This document shows positions 40,965 through 50,054 of a stretch of DNA of 64,000 nucleotides, in pieces (position 1 is the stretch's first letter; each line of letters starts with the position of its first letter). Under the pieces are notes generated by a model. The model had not been told where the DNA came from, searched no databases, and worked only from the letters and a program-made list of their open reading frames with translations. The translations under genes were made by a program, and so were the position numbers. Source of the DNA: Rubrivirga marina (GTDB taxonomy: Bacteria > Bacteroidota > Rhodothermia > Rhodothermales > Rubricoccaceae); the NCBI RefSeq assembly GCF_002283365.1, contig NZ_MQWD01000001.1:191948-255947 (forward strand). Reading direction: 5' to 3'.

Positions 40965-41540
40965 ATGACCGACTCCGCCCTCCGCTTCCGCCAGTCCGAC
41001 GGCGCCGGGGACGGCGCCTCGCCCCGCGTCGAGCCCCCCATTGAGTGCCTCGATACCGAGCAGGTGGCGCCCGCGCTCCGCCCGCGCGCTCTCGCCGAGG
41101 GCAACGCCCCCCTGGCCCTCGCCGTCTACGGCCTCCTCGGCGCCGCCCTCGGCCTCGTGTTCACCCAGGCCCAGGTGATCTCGTGGTTCCGGATCTACGA
41201 GATGTTCCGGTTCGAGTCGTTCCACATGTACGGGATCATCGGCTCGGCCGTGGCGACCGCCGCGCTCTCGATCTGGGTCATCAAGAAGCTGGGCCTCACG
41301 ACCGTCCACGGCGAGCCCATCCAACTCAGCGCCAAGGCGTGGGGCGGCTCGCGCGTGCCAGGCGCTCGCTACTGGATGGGCGGCGTCACGTTCGGCCTCG
41401 GGTGGGCGCTCCTCGGCGCCTGCCCCGGCCCGCTCGTCGCCCTCCTCGGCGGCGGCGTCTCCGTGATGCTCGCCGCGCTCGTGGCGGCCCTCGCTGGGAC
41501 GTGGACCTACGCCTCACTCCGCGACCACCTGCCCCACTAG
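40965..41540 (+). CDS. YeeE/YedE-family sulfur-compound transporter, subunit 2
   Basis: 191 residues. After about 45 soluble residues, the membrane segments are LALAVYGLLGAALGLVFTQA, MYGIIGSAVATAALSIWVI and a C-terminal pair. The signature is GGVTFGLGWALLGACPGP with a conserved Cys. It pairs with the preceding protein as the two-gene version of the transporter. Two-base spacing indicates coupling. Confidence 0.88.
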   Translation: MTDSALRFRQSDGAGDGASPRVEPPIECLDTEQVAPALRPRALAEGNAPLALAVYGLLGAALGLVFTQAQVISWFRIYEMFRFESFHMYGIIGSAVATAALSIWVIKKLGLTTVHGEPIQLSAKAWGGSRVPGARYWMGGVTFGLGWALLGACPGPLVALLGGGVSVMLAALVAALAGTWTYASLRDHLPH

Positions 41541-41554
41541 CGCCTCCTCTTGCC

Positions 41555-41944
41555 ATGCCCACCTTCGCCCACACCCGCACGCTCGACACAGACCTCGCCG
41601 ACGCCGAAGAGCGCGTCCGCGCCGCCCTCCAGGACGAGGGGTTCGGCGTGCTGACCGAGATCGACATCCAGGCGACGCTCAAGGCCAAGCTCGACGTCGA
41701 GACGGGGCCGTACAAGATCCTCGGGGCGTGCAACCCGCCGGCGGCTCACCGCGCGCTCGAGGCCGAGCCCCTCATCGGGACGATGCTCCCCTGCAACGTC
41801 GTCCTCCGCGGCGTGGGCGACGGCCGGACCGAGGTGGCCGCCATCGACCCCGTGGCCTCGATGGCCGCCGTCGAGAACGACGGTCTCGACGAGATCGCGG
41901 CCGAGATCCGCGACCGCCTCCGCCGCGCCGTCGACGCCGCCTGA
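41555..41944 (+). CDS. DUF302-family protein
   Basis: 129 residues. It matches the DUF302 pattern: EERVRAALQDEGFGVLTEID, LKAKLDVETGPYKILGACNP and AHRALEAEPLIGTMLPCNVV. Two Cys are placed as in sulfur-operon members of this family, which often accompany YeeE and rhodanese genes. The molecular role is not known. ATG 41555 lies 12 bp after the upstream stop. Confidence 0.87.
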   Translation: MPTFAHTRTLDTDLADAEERVRAALQDEGFGVLTEIDIQATLKAKLDVETGPYKILGACNPPAAHRALEAEPLIGTMLPCNVVLRGVGDGRTEVAAIDPVASMAAVENDGLDEIAAEIRDRLRRAVDAA

Positions 41945-41973
41945 CCACCAACACTCAAGAACCCGACCGACCC

Positions 41974-43422
41974 ATGCTGTTCCGACAGATCGCCGACCCC
42001 AAGCTCGCCCAGTACGCCTACCTCATCGGTTGCCAGAAGACGGGGCAGGCCCTCGTCGTCGACCCCGAGCGCGACGTCGACCGCTACCTCGCGGCCGCCG
42101 CCGAGGAGGGGCTCACGATCACGCACGTGGCCGAGACCCACATCCACGCCGACTTCCTGTCGGGCGCGCAGGCGCTGGCGGAGGCGACGGGCGCCCGCCT
42201 CTTCCTCTCGGCCGAGGGCGAGGACGCCGGGTGGGGCTCGGCCTGGGCCCAGGACCGCGACGACGTCACCTTCCTCCGCGACGGCGACACGTTCGAGGTC
42301 GGCAACATCGAGGTCCGGGCCGTCCACTCGCCGGGCCACACGCCCGAGCACCTGAGCTACCTCGTGACCGACCACGGCGGCGGGGCGAGCACGCCGATGG
42401 GCATCGCCAGCGGGGACTTCGTGTTCGTCGGCGACCTCGGCCGGCCCGACCTCCTCGAGAGCGCGGCCGGCCAGGCCGGCGCTCAGGAGCCCGCCGCGCG
42501 GGCCCTCTACGAGTCCGTTCAGCGGTTCCTCGAGCTCGACGACCAGATCCAGGTGTGGCCCGGCCACGGCGCCGGGAGCGCGTGCGGGAAGTCGCTCGGC
42601 GCCATCCCCCAGTCGACGGTCGGCTACGAGAAGGACTACAACGGGGCCATCGACGCCGCGCGCCGCGGCGAGGAGGCCTTCGTCGAGACGATCCTCGACG
42701 CCCAGCCCGAGCCCCCGCTCTACTTCGGCCGGATGAAGCGGCTCAACCGCGACGGCGTGCCCCCGCTGGCGGCGCTCCCGATGCCGCGCGCCCTCGCCCC
42801 CGGCGAACTGGCGGGCCTCCCGGAGGGCGCCGTCGTCGTCGACACGCGGGCCGACCGCTCGGCGTTCATGGCGGACCACCTCCCGGGCGCGCTCTACGCC
42901 CCCTTCGACAAGCAGTTCAACACGACGGTCGGGTCGTACGTGACGGACCCCGAGACGCCGGTCGTCCTCCTAATCGCCGAGGCCGACGTCGAGGAGGCCG
43001 TGCGCGACCTCGTCCGGATCGGGCTCGACCAGGTCCCGGCGTACGCCACGTTCGAGACGCTCGCGGCCCACGTCCAGGGCGGGGGCGAGACGGCCTCGAT
43101 CCCCGAGGTCGACTTCGAGGCCGTCCTCGACCGGGAGGCCGGGGCCGCCGTCCTCGACGTCCGCCGCCAGGCCGAGTTCGAGGCCGGCCACGTGCCGGGC
43201 GCCACGAACGTCGCCCACACCCGGCTGGCGGATCGCCTCGGCGAGGTGCCCGAGGGCAGCCCGCTCTACGTCCACTGCCAGAGCGGCGTCCGCTCGGCCG
43301 TCGCGTCGGCCCTCCTCGCGCGCGAGGGCCACGACGTGGTCTACGTCAACGACGGCTTCCCTCACTACCGTGAGATCGCCGACACGGTCGAGACCGGTGC
43401 CCCGGCCGACGCCACCGCCTGA
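41974..43422 (+). CDS. Persulfide dioxygenase-like MBL protein with two rhodanese domains
   Basis: 482 residues. Residues 1-250 are a metallo-beta-lactamase fold of the ETHE1/persulfide dioxygenase type: THIHADF (metal ligands His56, His58, Asp60), SPGHTPEHLSY, GDFVFVGDLGRPDLL and WPGHGAGSACGK. Two rhodanese domains follow. The second has the active Cys435 (LYVHCQSGVRS); the first has LLIAEADVEEAV where the Cys loop should be, so it is inactive. The enzyme should oxidise glutathione or other persulfides to sulfite and pass sulfane sulfur. Confidence 0.92.
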   Translation: MLFRQIADPKLAQYAYLIGCQKTGQALVVDPERDVDRYLAAAAEEGLTITHVAETHIHADFLSGAQALAEATGARLFLSAEGEDAGWGSAWAQDRDDVTFLRDGDTFEVGNIEVRAVHSPGHTPEHLSYLVTDHGGGASTPMGIASGDFVFVGDLGRPDLLESAAGQAGAQEPAARALYESVQRFLELDDQIQVWPGHGAGSACGKSLGAIPQSTVGYEKDYNGAIDAARRGEEAFVETILDAQPEPPLYFGRMKRLNRDGVPPLAALPMPRALAPGELAGLPEGAVVVDTRADRSAFMADHLPGALYAPFDKQFNTTVGSYVTDPETPVVLLIAEADVEEAVRDLVRIGLDQVPAYATFETLAAHVQGGGETASIPEVDFEAVLDREAGAAVLDVRRQAEFEAGHVPGATNVAHTRLADRLGEVPEGSPLYVHCQSGVRSAVASALLAREGHDVVYVNDGFPHYREIADTVETGAPADATA

Positions 43423-43449
43423 CCCTGCCCCCTTCCAACCCCTCCTGTC

Positions 43450-43683
43450 ATGACTGAGTCATTCGTCCGCTTCATGGTCTCGCCCGCCGGGCGCGCTGCC
43501 CGCGTGGCCGCCGGCCTCGGGCTCCTCGCCTGGGGCCTCGGCCGCCGCGACACACCCAGCGGCAAGGCCGCCGCTGTGCTCTCCGCCGTCCCGTTCGCCG
43601 CCGGCGCCCTCGACGTGTGCGTGCTCGGCCCCGCCCTCGGCTACCCGCTCGAGGGCGACTCCGCCCGCCGCGCGACCTCCTGA
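43450..43683 (+). CDS. DUF2892 (YgaP-like) small membrane protein
   Basis: 77 residues with two hydrophobic segments (AARVAAGLGLLAWGLG, AAVLSAVPFAAGALDVCVLG). It resembles the membrane tail of YgaP, which is normally fused to a rhodanese domain. Here it is a separate gene between two rhodanese-containing proteins. It may help recruit them to the membrane; that is inference. Confidence 0.8.
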   Translation: MTESFVRFMVSPAGRAARVAAGLGLLAWGLGRRDTPSGKAAAVLSAVPFAAGALDVCVLGPALGYPLEGDSARRATS

Positions 43684-43688
43684 CCTCT

Positions 43689-44843
43689 ATGCTCTACGCC
43701 CTCCTCGGCGCCGTCGCCATCGGGCTCGTCCTCGGCCTCCTCGGCTCCGGCGGCTCGATCCTCACCGTCCCCGTCCTCGTCTACCTCGCCGGCCAGCCCG
43801 AGAAGGTGGCGATCGCCGAGAGCCTCGCCATCGTCGGCGCGATCGCGGCGGTCGGGGCGCTCCCGTACGCCCGCCAGAAGCTTGTCGACTGGCACTCGGT
43901 CCTCTACTTCGGCGTCCCGGGCATCGTCGGGACGTACGGCGGGGCGTGGCTCGCGAAGTGGGTGCCCGGCCCGGTCCAGCTCGTCCTGTTCGCCGTCGTG
44001 ATGCTGCTGGCGGCCGGGCTCATGTTCCGGGGCCGGAAGGCGCCGGCCGAGGGCGAGGTCCGCGAGCGCCAGCCGCTCTGGCTGATCGCCGTCGAGGGCC
44101 TGTTCGTGGGTGTGCTGACCGGGCTCGTCGGCGTCGGGGGCGGGTTCCTGATCGTGCCGGCGCTCGTGCTCCTGGGGGGGCTCTCGATGCGCTTGGCCGT
44201 CGGGACGAGCCTCCTCATCATCGCGGCCAAGAGCGCGGCCGGCTTCTTCAAGTACGTCGACGTGCTCGCCGAGGCGGGGCAGGCCGTCGACTGGCGGCTC
44301 ATCGGCCTCTTCGCGGCCATCGGCATCGCCGGCTCGTTCGTGGGCAACGCGCTGAGCCAGCGCGTCCCGCAGGCCCAGCTCAAGCGCGGGTTCGCCGTCT
44401 TCCTCGTGGTCATGGGCGTGTTCATCTTGGTCAAGGAGGCGCCCGGCGCGTTCGCCCCGGCGGAGGCCGCCGCCGCCCCGCTGGCGGCCGTCGCCAGCGC
44501 GGACACGGTCGAGGTCCCGCGGCTCTCGCCCGCCGAGGCCGCGGCCTACCTCAAGGCGACGCCCGAGTCCCAGGTCCTCGACGTCCGCCGGCCGGCCGAG
44601 GCGGCCCTGAGCGGGCGGCTGGCGGCGGCCGTCCTCGTCGACGTGAGCGTGCCCGGGTTCGGACCGCGGGCGCTCGCCGTGCTCGACCCCGCCCGCCCGG
44701 TCGTCGTGTACTGCCGGTCGGGGCAGCGTGCCGAGCGCGCGGCCCAGGTCCTGGCCGGCCTCGGCTTCGCCGACCTGTACAACGCGGGCGGCTACGAGGC
44801 GCTCGCCGCGGCCGGCCTCCCCGTGCGTCCCGGCGCCCGGTGA
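43689..44843 (+). CDS. TauE/SafE sulfite exporter fused to rhodanese
   Basis: 384 residues. The first 265 form a TauE/SafE-type permease with glycine-rich signatures LVLGLLGSGGSILTVPVLV and LVGVGGGFLIVPALVLLGG. After a linker rich in Ala, a rhodanese domain follows with Cys342 (VVVYCRSGQRAERAAQVL). The fusion could couple sulfur transfer to export of sulfite made by the upstream dioxygenase. The permease half is full length. It starts 5 bp after the DUF2892 gene. Confidence 0.9.
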   Translation: MLYALLGAVAIGLVLGLLGSGGSILTVPVLVYLAGQPEKVAIAESLAIVGAIAAVGALPYARQKLVDWHSVLYFGVPGIVGTYGGAWLAKWVPGPVQLVLFAVVMLLAAGLMFRGRKAPAEGEVRERQPLWLIAVEGLFVGVLTGLVGVGGGFLIVPALVLLGGLSMRLAVGTSLLIIAAKSAAGFFKYVDVLAEAGQAVDWRLIGLFAAIGIAGSFVGNALSQRVPQAQLKRGFAVFLVVMGVFILVKEAPGAFAPAEAAAAPLAAVASADTVEVPRLSPAEAAAYLKATPESQVLDVRRPAEAALSGRLAAAVLVDVSVPGFGPRALAVLDPARPVVVYCRSGQRAERAAQVLAGLGFADLYNAGGYEALAAAGLPVRPGAR

Positions 44844-44870
44844 CCCCCGCCTCCCCTGACTCCCCTTGCC

Positions 44871-45212
44871 ATGTCCTTCCTCTCCCGACTCATGGGCTCC
44901 TCCTCTGACCTCTCACCCGCCGACTTCGTCGCCCAGCGCGACGCGTCCGCCCCCGTCCTCGACGTCCGCACGCCCGGTGAGTTCGCCGAGGGTCACCTCG
45001 CCGACGCCGTCAACGTGGACGTGATGGCCCCGGACTTCCGCCAGAAAGTGGAGGCCCTGGGCCTCCCCAACGAGGGGCCGGTCTACCTCTACTGCCGCTC
45101 GGGCAACCGCTCGGGCCAGGCGGCCGGGATCCTCCGCGAGATGGGTCACGAGGGCGCCGTCAACGTCGGTGGCTTCGACGCCCTCGCCCGCGCCGGTGCC
45201 GAGACGGCCTAG
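44871..45212 (+). CDS. Single-domain rhodanese
   Basis: 113 residues, one rhodanese domain: VLDVRTPGEFAEGHLADAVN and the active loop with Cys75 (VYLYCRSGNRSGQAA). It transfers sulfane sulfur between thiols in the cytoplasm. It is the third active rhodanese site in the operon. The gap to the thioredoxin gene is 12 bp. Confidence 0.93.
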   Translation: MSFLSRLMGSSSDLSPADFVAQRDASAPVLDVRTPGEFAEGHLADAVNVDVMAPDFRQKVEALGLPNEGPVYLYCRSGNRSGQAAGILREMGHEGAVNVGGFDALARAGAETA

Positions 45213-45224
45213 ACCCCTCCCCCC

Positions 45225-45539
45225 ATGGCCGACAAGTTCCAGACCGAGGTCCTCGACAAGAGCCACGACAAGCCCGTCGTGGTCGACTTCTGGGCCCCGT
45301 GGTGCGGGCCGTGCCGCGTGCTCGGGCCGACCATCGAGAAGCTCGCGCGCGTGAGCGGCGGGGCCTGGCGCCTCGTCAAGATCAACGCCGACGCGCACCC
45401 GGCGCTGACGCGGCGGTACGGCGTGCGGGGCATCCCGGCGGTCAAGCTGTTCGTCGACGGCGCCGTGGCGGCCGAGTTCACCGGCGCCCTCCCCGAGCCC
45501 GAGATCCGCCGTTGGCTCGACGCCCACCTCCCGGCGTGA
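45225..45539 (+). CDS. Thioredoxin
   Basis: 104 residues with the classical active site FWAPWCGPCRVLGP (Cys27, Cys30) and the cis-Pro region RYGVRGIPAVKLFVDG. No signal peptide, so it is cytoplasmic. It probably reduces persulfides held on the neighbouring rhodaneses. Its stop overlaps the GTG start of the next gene. Confidence 0.94.
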   Translation: MADKFQTEVLDKSHDKPVVVDFWAPWCGPCRVLGPTIEKLARVSGGAWRLVKINADAHPALTRRYGVRGIPAVKLFVDGAVAAEFTGALPEPEIRRWLDAHLPA

Positions 45540-46399
45540 TCGACCTGGCCGCCCTCCAGACGACGCAGGCCGTCGCCGCTCTCGCCGGGCTGGCGGCCCT
45601 CCTGCTGCTCGAGAGCGCCCACCCGTTCTTCGAGCTGTTCCGGGCCCGCCGCGAGCGGAGCCGCCACCTCGTGCGCAACCTCGTGTTGGGGGCGATCAAC
45701 AGCGTGATCGTGGCCGTCGTGTTCGCGGGCCTCTGGGTGGCCGCGGCGGTCTGGGCCGAGGCCCGGGGCCTCGGGCTCTTGAACGCCGTGGGGCTTCCGC
45801 CGTGGGCCCACGCGCTCGGGGCCGTCCTCGCCCTCGACGCGTGGACGTACGCGTGGCACCGGATGAACCACCGGGTCCCGTTCCTGTGGCGGTTCCACCG
45901 GGTCCACCACTCGGACGCCCAGATGGACGTGACGACCGCCAGCCGCTTCCACACGGGTGAGATCGTGCTGTCATCGCTCCTCCGCCTCCCGCTCATCGTG
46001 GCGCTCGGGGTCTACGCCTGGGAGCTGGTGCTGTACGAGACGCTGATGTTCGCCGTCGTCCAGTTCCACCACGCCAACGTGGCACTCCCTCCGCGCGTCG
46101 AGGCCGTCGTCAACAAGGTGATCGTGACGCCGACGATGCACAAGGTCCACCACAGCCGGTGGCAGCCCGAGACGGACTCGAACTACAGCGCCATGCTCTC
46201 GGTGTGGGACCGGCTGTTCCGGTCGTTCCGCCAGCGCGAGCGGCCCGACGAGATCCGCCTCGGCCTCGACGCCTGCGACGACGACGCCTTTCAGTCGGTG
46301 GCCGGCATGCTCCGGACGCCATTTGCTCACGCGACGCCCCCGGCTCCACCCCGCCGGACGCCTCACCGCAATAACCCTCACACCGGCGACGTAGCTTGA
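45536..46399 (+). CDS. Sterol desaturase/fatty acid hydroxylase-family membrane protein
   Basis: 287 residues. GTG start at 45536, overlapping the thioredoxin stop. Membrane segments alternate with the di-iron His clusters of the family: HRMNH, HRVHH and FHHAN, plus MHKVHHSRWQPETDSNYSAM. These enzymes hydroxylate lipids. Its presence in a sulfur operon is unexpected; the tail after residue 260 is Pro/Arg-rich. The lipid substrate is unknown. Confidence 0.88.
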   Translation: MIDLAALQTTQAVAALAGLAALLLLESAHPFFELFRARRERSRHLVRNLVLGAINSVIVAVVFAGLWVAAAVWAEARGLGLLNAVGLPPWAHALGAVLALDAWTYAWHRMNHRVPFLWRFHRVHHSDAQMDVTTASRFHTGEIVLSSLLRLPLIVALGVYAWELVLYETLMFAVVQFHHANVALPPRVEAVVNKVIVTPTMHKVHHSRWQPETDSNYSAMLSVWDRLFRSFRQRERPDEIRLGLDACDDDAFQSVAGMLRTPFAHATPPAPPRRTPHRNNPHTGDVA

Positions 46400-46403
46400 C
46401 CCC

Positions 46404-46805
46404 GTGACGACGCCCCGCCCCCGCCCCGCCCGATCGGCCCGCGCCCTCGCGGCCCTGCTGGTCCCCCTGGTCGCGCTCCCCGCGCTGGCCGGGCTCGTGG
46501 TGTGCCAGGGGCCCGACGGGCCGACGACGTCGTGGGGCGAGCGCCCCTGCCCGAAGCGGCAGTCGGCGACGCCGGTGGCCGTGGCCGACGACGGCGCGCT
46601 CGTCGCGTGCGTCGTCGTCCCCGACGCCGACCCCGCGCCGCTCGCGACCGCGCCCGACCTCCGGGCGCCCGGGCCGCTGGCGGTGGCCGCCGTGGCGACG
46701 CACGTCCCCCGGCCAGCGGAGGCGCCGGTCGCCCTCCCGAGCGGGCCGCGGGGCCCGCCCCCCGGCGCCCTCCGCGCCCTCCGCACCGTCGTCCTGCGGG
46801 TCTAG
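46404..46805 (+). CDS. Hypothetical exported protein
   Basis: 133 residues. GTG start 4 bp after the previous stop. The N-terminus looks like a signal sequence (ALAALLVPLVALPALAGLVV) followed by CQGPDGPTTSWGERPCPKRQ with two Cys, then a Pro/Ala-rich tail. No family is recognised. Its place in the redox operon and the Cys pair hint at a periplasmic thiol role, without proof. Confidence 0.6.
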   Translation: MTTPRPRPARSARALAALLVPLVALPALAGLVVCQGPDGPTTSWGERPCPKRQSATPVAVADDGALVACVVVPDADPAPLATAPDLRAPGPLAVAAVATHVPRPAEAPVALPSGPRGPPPGALRALRTVVLRV

Positions 46806-46881
46806 ACGGACCGACGCCGACCGCCCTCATGGGTGGCCGGCCGCTCGTGTTCGCCGTCTACCGACCCAACCCGCAGGACCC

Positions 46882-47439
46882 ATGGACCGCTTTACCGTCA
46901 CCGCGTCGGCCGTCGCCGGCGTGGGCCTCCTCGCCGTCGTCGCCGCCGCGGCGATGACGCCCGCCCCCTCTACCCCTCCGCCCCCCGTCGCCAGCGCACC
47001 GGCGCCCGACTTCGCCCTCGCGACCGCGTCCGGCGCCACGTTCCGGCTCTCCGAGCACCGCGGCGAGGTCGTCGTCCTCAACCTCTGGGCCACGTGGTGC
47101 CCCCCGTGCCGCCACGAGATCCCGGACTTCGTCGAGCTCTACGACGAGTACCGGGACGACGGGCTGACCGTCGTCGGCGTGTCGCTCGACGAGGACGGCT
47201 GGGACGCCGTCCGCCCGTTCGCCGAGGAGATGGGGGTGACGTACCCCGTCGCCGTCGACGACGGGACCGTCGACGGGCTCTACGGCCCGACCGTCTCGCT
47301 CCCGACGACGTTCGTGATCGACCGCGAGGGGAACGTGGCCCACTACGTCCCGGGGATGATCCTCCGCGACGACCTGGAGCCGCTCCTCCGGCCGCTCCTC
47401 GACGCCGACCCGACGCCGTCTGAGACCGCGTCGTCATGA
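46882..47439 (+). CDS. TlpA-like periplasmic thiol oxidoreductase 1
   Basis: 185 residues. An N-terminal membrane anchor or signal (VAGVGLLAVVAAAAM) is followed by a TlpA/ResA thioredoxin fold with LWATWCPPCRHEIPDF (Cys73, Cys76), VGVSLDEDGWDAV and LPTTFVIDREGN. It acts in the periplasm, most likely as a reductase fed by DsbD downstream. It overlaps the next gene by four bases (ATGA). Confidence 0.92.
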   Translation: MDRFTVTASAVAGVGLLAVVAAAAMTPAPSTPPPPVASAPAPDFALATASGATFRLSEHRGEVVVLNLWATWCPPCRHEIPDFVELYDEYRDDGLTVVGVSLDEDGWDAVRPFAEEMGVTYPVAVDDGTVDGLYGPTVSLPTTFVIDREGNVAHYVPGMILRDDLEPLLRPLLDADPTPSETASS

Positions 47440-47972
47440 CCGCGCGCCGCCTCACGCCGGGGCGGCGGTGGCGGCGGGTCGGCGACGGGCTCCTCTGGGG
47501 CCTCGTCATCGTCATCGCCGTCGTCGCCGTCCGCCGGCTCGTCCCCGACCTCGACCTCCCCGACCTCGGGCCCGCGCCGGACGTGACGGTCGCCGCCCTC
47601 GACGGGACGCCCCACGGCCCGGCCGACTACCGCGGCCAGGTCGTCGTGCTCAACGTGTGGGCCACGTGGTGCCCGCCGTGCGTCGTCGAGACGCAGGGGT
47701 TCGTCGACCTCCAGGCCGAGTTCGCGGGCGACGTCCAGTTCCTCGGGCTCTCGCAGGACGAGGACCCCGGGGCCGTCCGCGCCTTCGCGGAGCGGCACGG
47801 GGTGGACTACCCGCTCCTCGTCGGGGCGCCGCTCGACGGGAGGCTGCCGCCGACGGCCGTCCTCCCCACGACCTACGTCATCGACCGCGACGGGCGGGTC
47901 CGGATGCGCCACGAGGGGCTCCTCCTCGAGCCTGCGCTCCGGTCGGCTCTCCGCGACCTCGTCTCCGAATAG
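47436..47972 (+). CDS. TlpA-like periplasmic thiol oxidoreductase 2
   Basis: 178 residues. Membrane anchor LLWGLVIVIAVVAVRRLV, then WATWCPPCVVETQGFVDL (Cys79, Cys82), LGLSQDEDPGAV and LPTTYVIDRDGRV. It is clearly a paralogue of the preceding gene, with which it overlaps by four bases. Two adjacent paralogues suggest separate partners for electrons delivered by DsbD. Confidence 0.92.
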   Translation: MTARRLTPGRRWRRVGDGLLWGLVIVIAVVAVRRLVPDLDLPDLGPAPDVTVAALDGTPHGPADYRGQVVVLNVWATWCPPCVVETQGFVDLQAEFAGDVQFLGLSQDEDPGAVRAFAERHGVDYPLLVGAPLDGRLPPTAVLPTTYVIDRDGRVRMRHEGLLLEPALRSALRDLVSE

Positions 47973-47974
47973 CC

Positions 47975-50008
47975 ATGCGACCCCTCCTCCTTCTGTCGGC
48001 GTTGGCGGCCCTCGCCACGGCGCCCTCCGCCCAGCCCGCCTTCATGGGCGGGGCCCCGCCGCCCGACCCCGACGACCTCGTGGTCTGGACCGGCCCGTCC
48101 GACCCCGTCCGCCTCGCGCGCGGCGGGACGGCGACGGCGACGCTCACGCTCTCGGTCGCCGAGGGCTGGCACGTCTACGCGCTCGACTCGCCGCTCGGCA
48201 TCCCGCTCCGCGTCGAGGCCACCGTCCTCCCCCGGGGCGTCCGCGCCGTCGGCCTCCGCCAGTCGCCCCCGGTCGATGCCGTCGACCCGTCGCTCGGCGA
48301 GCCCGTCCGGTGGTTCGACGGGCCGGCCACGGTCGGTGTCGACCTCGCCGTGACGGCGGACGCTCCGCTGGGCGCGCACACCGCCTCGGTGGAGGTGCGG
48401 TACGGCGTGTGCGACGACCAGATCTGCCTGCCGCCGCAGACGCGGACGGTGGAGGTCTCCCTCGTCGTCGCGGGGGGGGCGTCGGCCGTGGCCTCCGGGC
48501 CGTCGGCCCCCGCGCCCCCGCCCGGCGACGCCCCCTCCGGGCCCGACCCGGCGGAGGCCGGGCTCGAGACGGGCCCCGTCGAAAAGGCTCCCGTCGAGAT
48601 GGAGCCGGTCGATCCCGCGACCGCCGGGGTCCCCGAAGCGAGCGCCGCCGCGCCCGCCCGGGGCGGCGGCGGCGAGGGCCTCGCGGGGTTCTTCCTGCTC
48701 GCCGTCGGAGCCGGGCTGGCGGCGCTCCTGACCCCGTGCGTGTTCCCGCTCGTCCCGCTCACCGTCGGCGCGTTCTCGCACGACACGTCGCGGGGGCGGG
48801 CCCTCGGGCGGGCGCTCGGGTTCGGCGTGGCCGTCGTCGCCGTGTTCACCGCGCTCGGGGCCGCGGCGAGCGCGGTTCTCGGGGCGGCGGGGGCGCAGCG
48901 GGTGGCCGCCGACCCCGTCGTCAACCTCGTGCTCGGCGTCGCGTTCGTCGTCTTCGCCCTGTCGCTGCTTGGGCTCGTCGAGCTCCGGCTCCCGGCATCG
49001 TGGGCGAACCGCGTCGAGGGCGCCTCGCGGCGTCGGGGCGGCGTGCTCGGTACGCTGCTCGCGGCCGTGGCCCTCGCCGTCGTCTCGTTCTCGTGCACGG
49101 CCCCGTTCGTGGGCGGGCTGCTGGCGACGGCGGCGGCCGACGGCGGGGGCGCCGCGGCGTGGGCCCGGCCCCTCCTCGGGATGGCCGCGTTCTCGGCCGC
49201 CTTCGCGGCCCCGTTCGTCGTCCTCGCCGCGGCGCCCGGCCTCCTCTCGCGGCTCCCGCGCTCGGGGTCGTGGATGGCGACACTCAAGGGGACGCTCGGC
49301 TTCGTCGAGCTCGCCGCCGCCCTGAAGTTCCTGTCGAATGCCGACCTCGTGTGGGGCGTCGGGGTCCTCACACGGCCGGTCGTCGTCGCGCTGACGATGG
49401 CCGTGGCCGCACTCGCCGCGCTGTTCCTGCTAGGCCGGCTCCGCCTCGGCGAGCCCGCGGGCGAGCCCGCCCCGCGCGTCGGGGCCGGCCGGCTCCTCGG
49501 CGCCGTCGCCGCCCTCGGCGCCGTCCTCGTGCTGGCGCCGGGCCTGGGCGGCGGGGCGGTCCCCCTCGCCGACGCGCTCCTCCCGCCGCTCGTGCCGCCC
49601 GCCAGCGGGGCCGAGGCCGAGGGCCGGCTCGCCTGGCACACCGACGACCTCGACGCCGCACGCGCCGAGGCGGCCGCCGTCGGCGCCCCGCTCTTCGTCG
49701 ACTTCACCGGCTACACCTGCACGAACTGCCGGGCCATGGAGGCCCGCGTGTTCCCGGCCCCCGAGGTCGCCCCGCTCCTCGGCGGCGACGTCGTCCGGGC
49801 CAAGCTGTTCACCGACGGCCGCCCGCACGGGCCGGTGTTCCAGGAGGTCCAGCGCAGGCTGACCGGGACCGTCGCCATGCCGACCTACGCCGTCCTCTCG
49901 CCCACGGGAGAGGTCGTCGGCGTGTGGAGCGGGATGGCCTCGCCCGACGAGTTCGCCTCCTTCCTCCGCACCGCCTTCGACGCCGCGGTCGGCCCCGCCG
50001 ACGCCTGA
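47975..50008 (+). CDS. dsbD: Protein-disulfide reductase DsbD
   Basis: 677 residues in the usual three-part order: signal peptide and periplasmic DsbD-alpha domain (VAEGWHVYALDSPLGIPL, GVCDDQICLPP), a central membrane domain with Cys-containing segments (LTPCVFPLVPLTVGAF, VVSFSCTAPFVGGLL), and a C-terminal thioredoxin domain with YTCTNCRAMEARVF (Cys582, Cys585). It carries electrons from cytoplasmic thioredoxin to periplasmic thiol proteins, here probably the two TlpA proteins. It starts two bases after the previous stop. Confidence 0.93.
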   Translation: MRPLLLLSALAALATAPSAQPAFMGGAPPPDPDDLVVWTGPSDPVRLARGGTATATLTLSVAEGWHVYALDSPLGIPLRVEATVLPRGVRAVGLRQSPPVDAVDPSLGEPVRWFDGPATVGVDLAVTADAPLGAHTASVEVRYGVCDDQICLPPQTRTVEVSLVVAGGASAVASGPSAPAPPPGDAPSGPDPAEAGLETGPVEKAPVEMEPVDPATAGVPEASAAAPARGGGGEGLAGFFLLAVGAGLAALLTPCVFPLVPLTVGAFSHDTSRGRALGRALGFGVAVVAVFTALGAAASAVLGAAGAQRVAADPVVNLVLGVAFVVFALSLLGLVELRLPASWANRVEGASRRRGGVLGTLLAAVALAVVSFSCTAPFVGGLLATAAADGGGAAAWARPLLGMAAFSAAFAAPFVVLAAAPGLLSRLPRSGSWMATLKGTLGFVELAAALKFLSNADLVWGVGVLTRPVVVALTMAVAALAALFLLGRLRLGEPAGEPAPRVGAGRLLGAVAALGAVLVLAPGLGGGAVPLADALLPPLVPPASGAEAEGRLAWHTDDLDAARAEAAAVGAPLFVDFTGYTCTNCRAMEARVFPAPEVAPLLGGDVVRAKLFTDGRPHGPVFQEVQRRLTGTVAMPTYAVLSPTGEVVGVWSGMASPDEFASFLRTAFDAAVGPADA

Positions 50009-50054
50009 CGGACCGGACCAACACCCCCGACTCGCCCCCCTGACTCACCACCCC

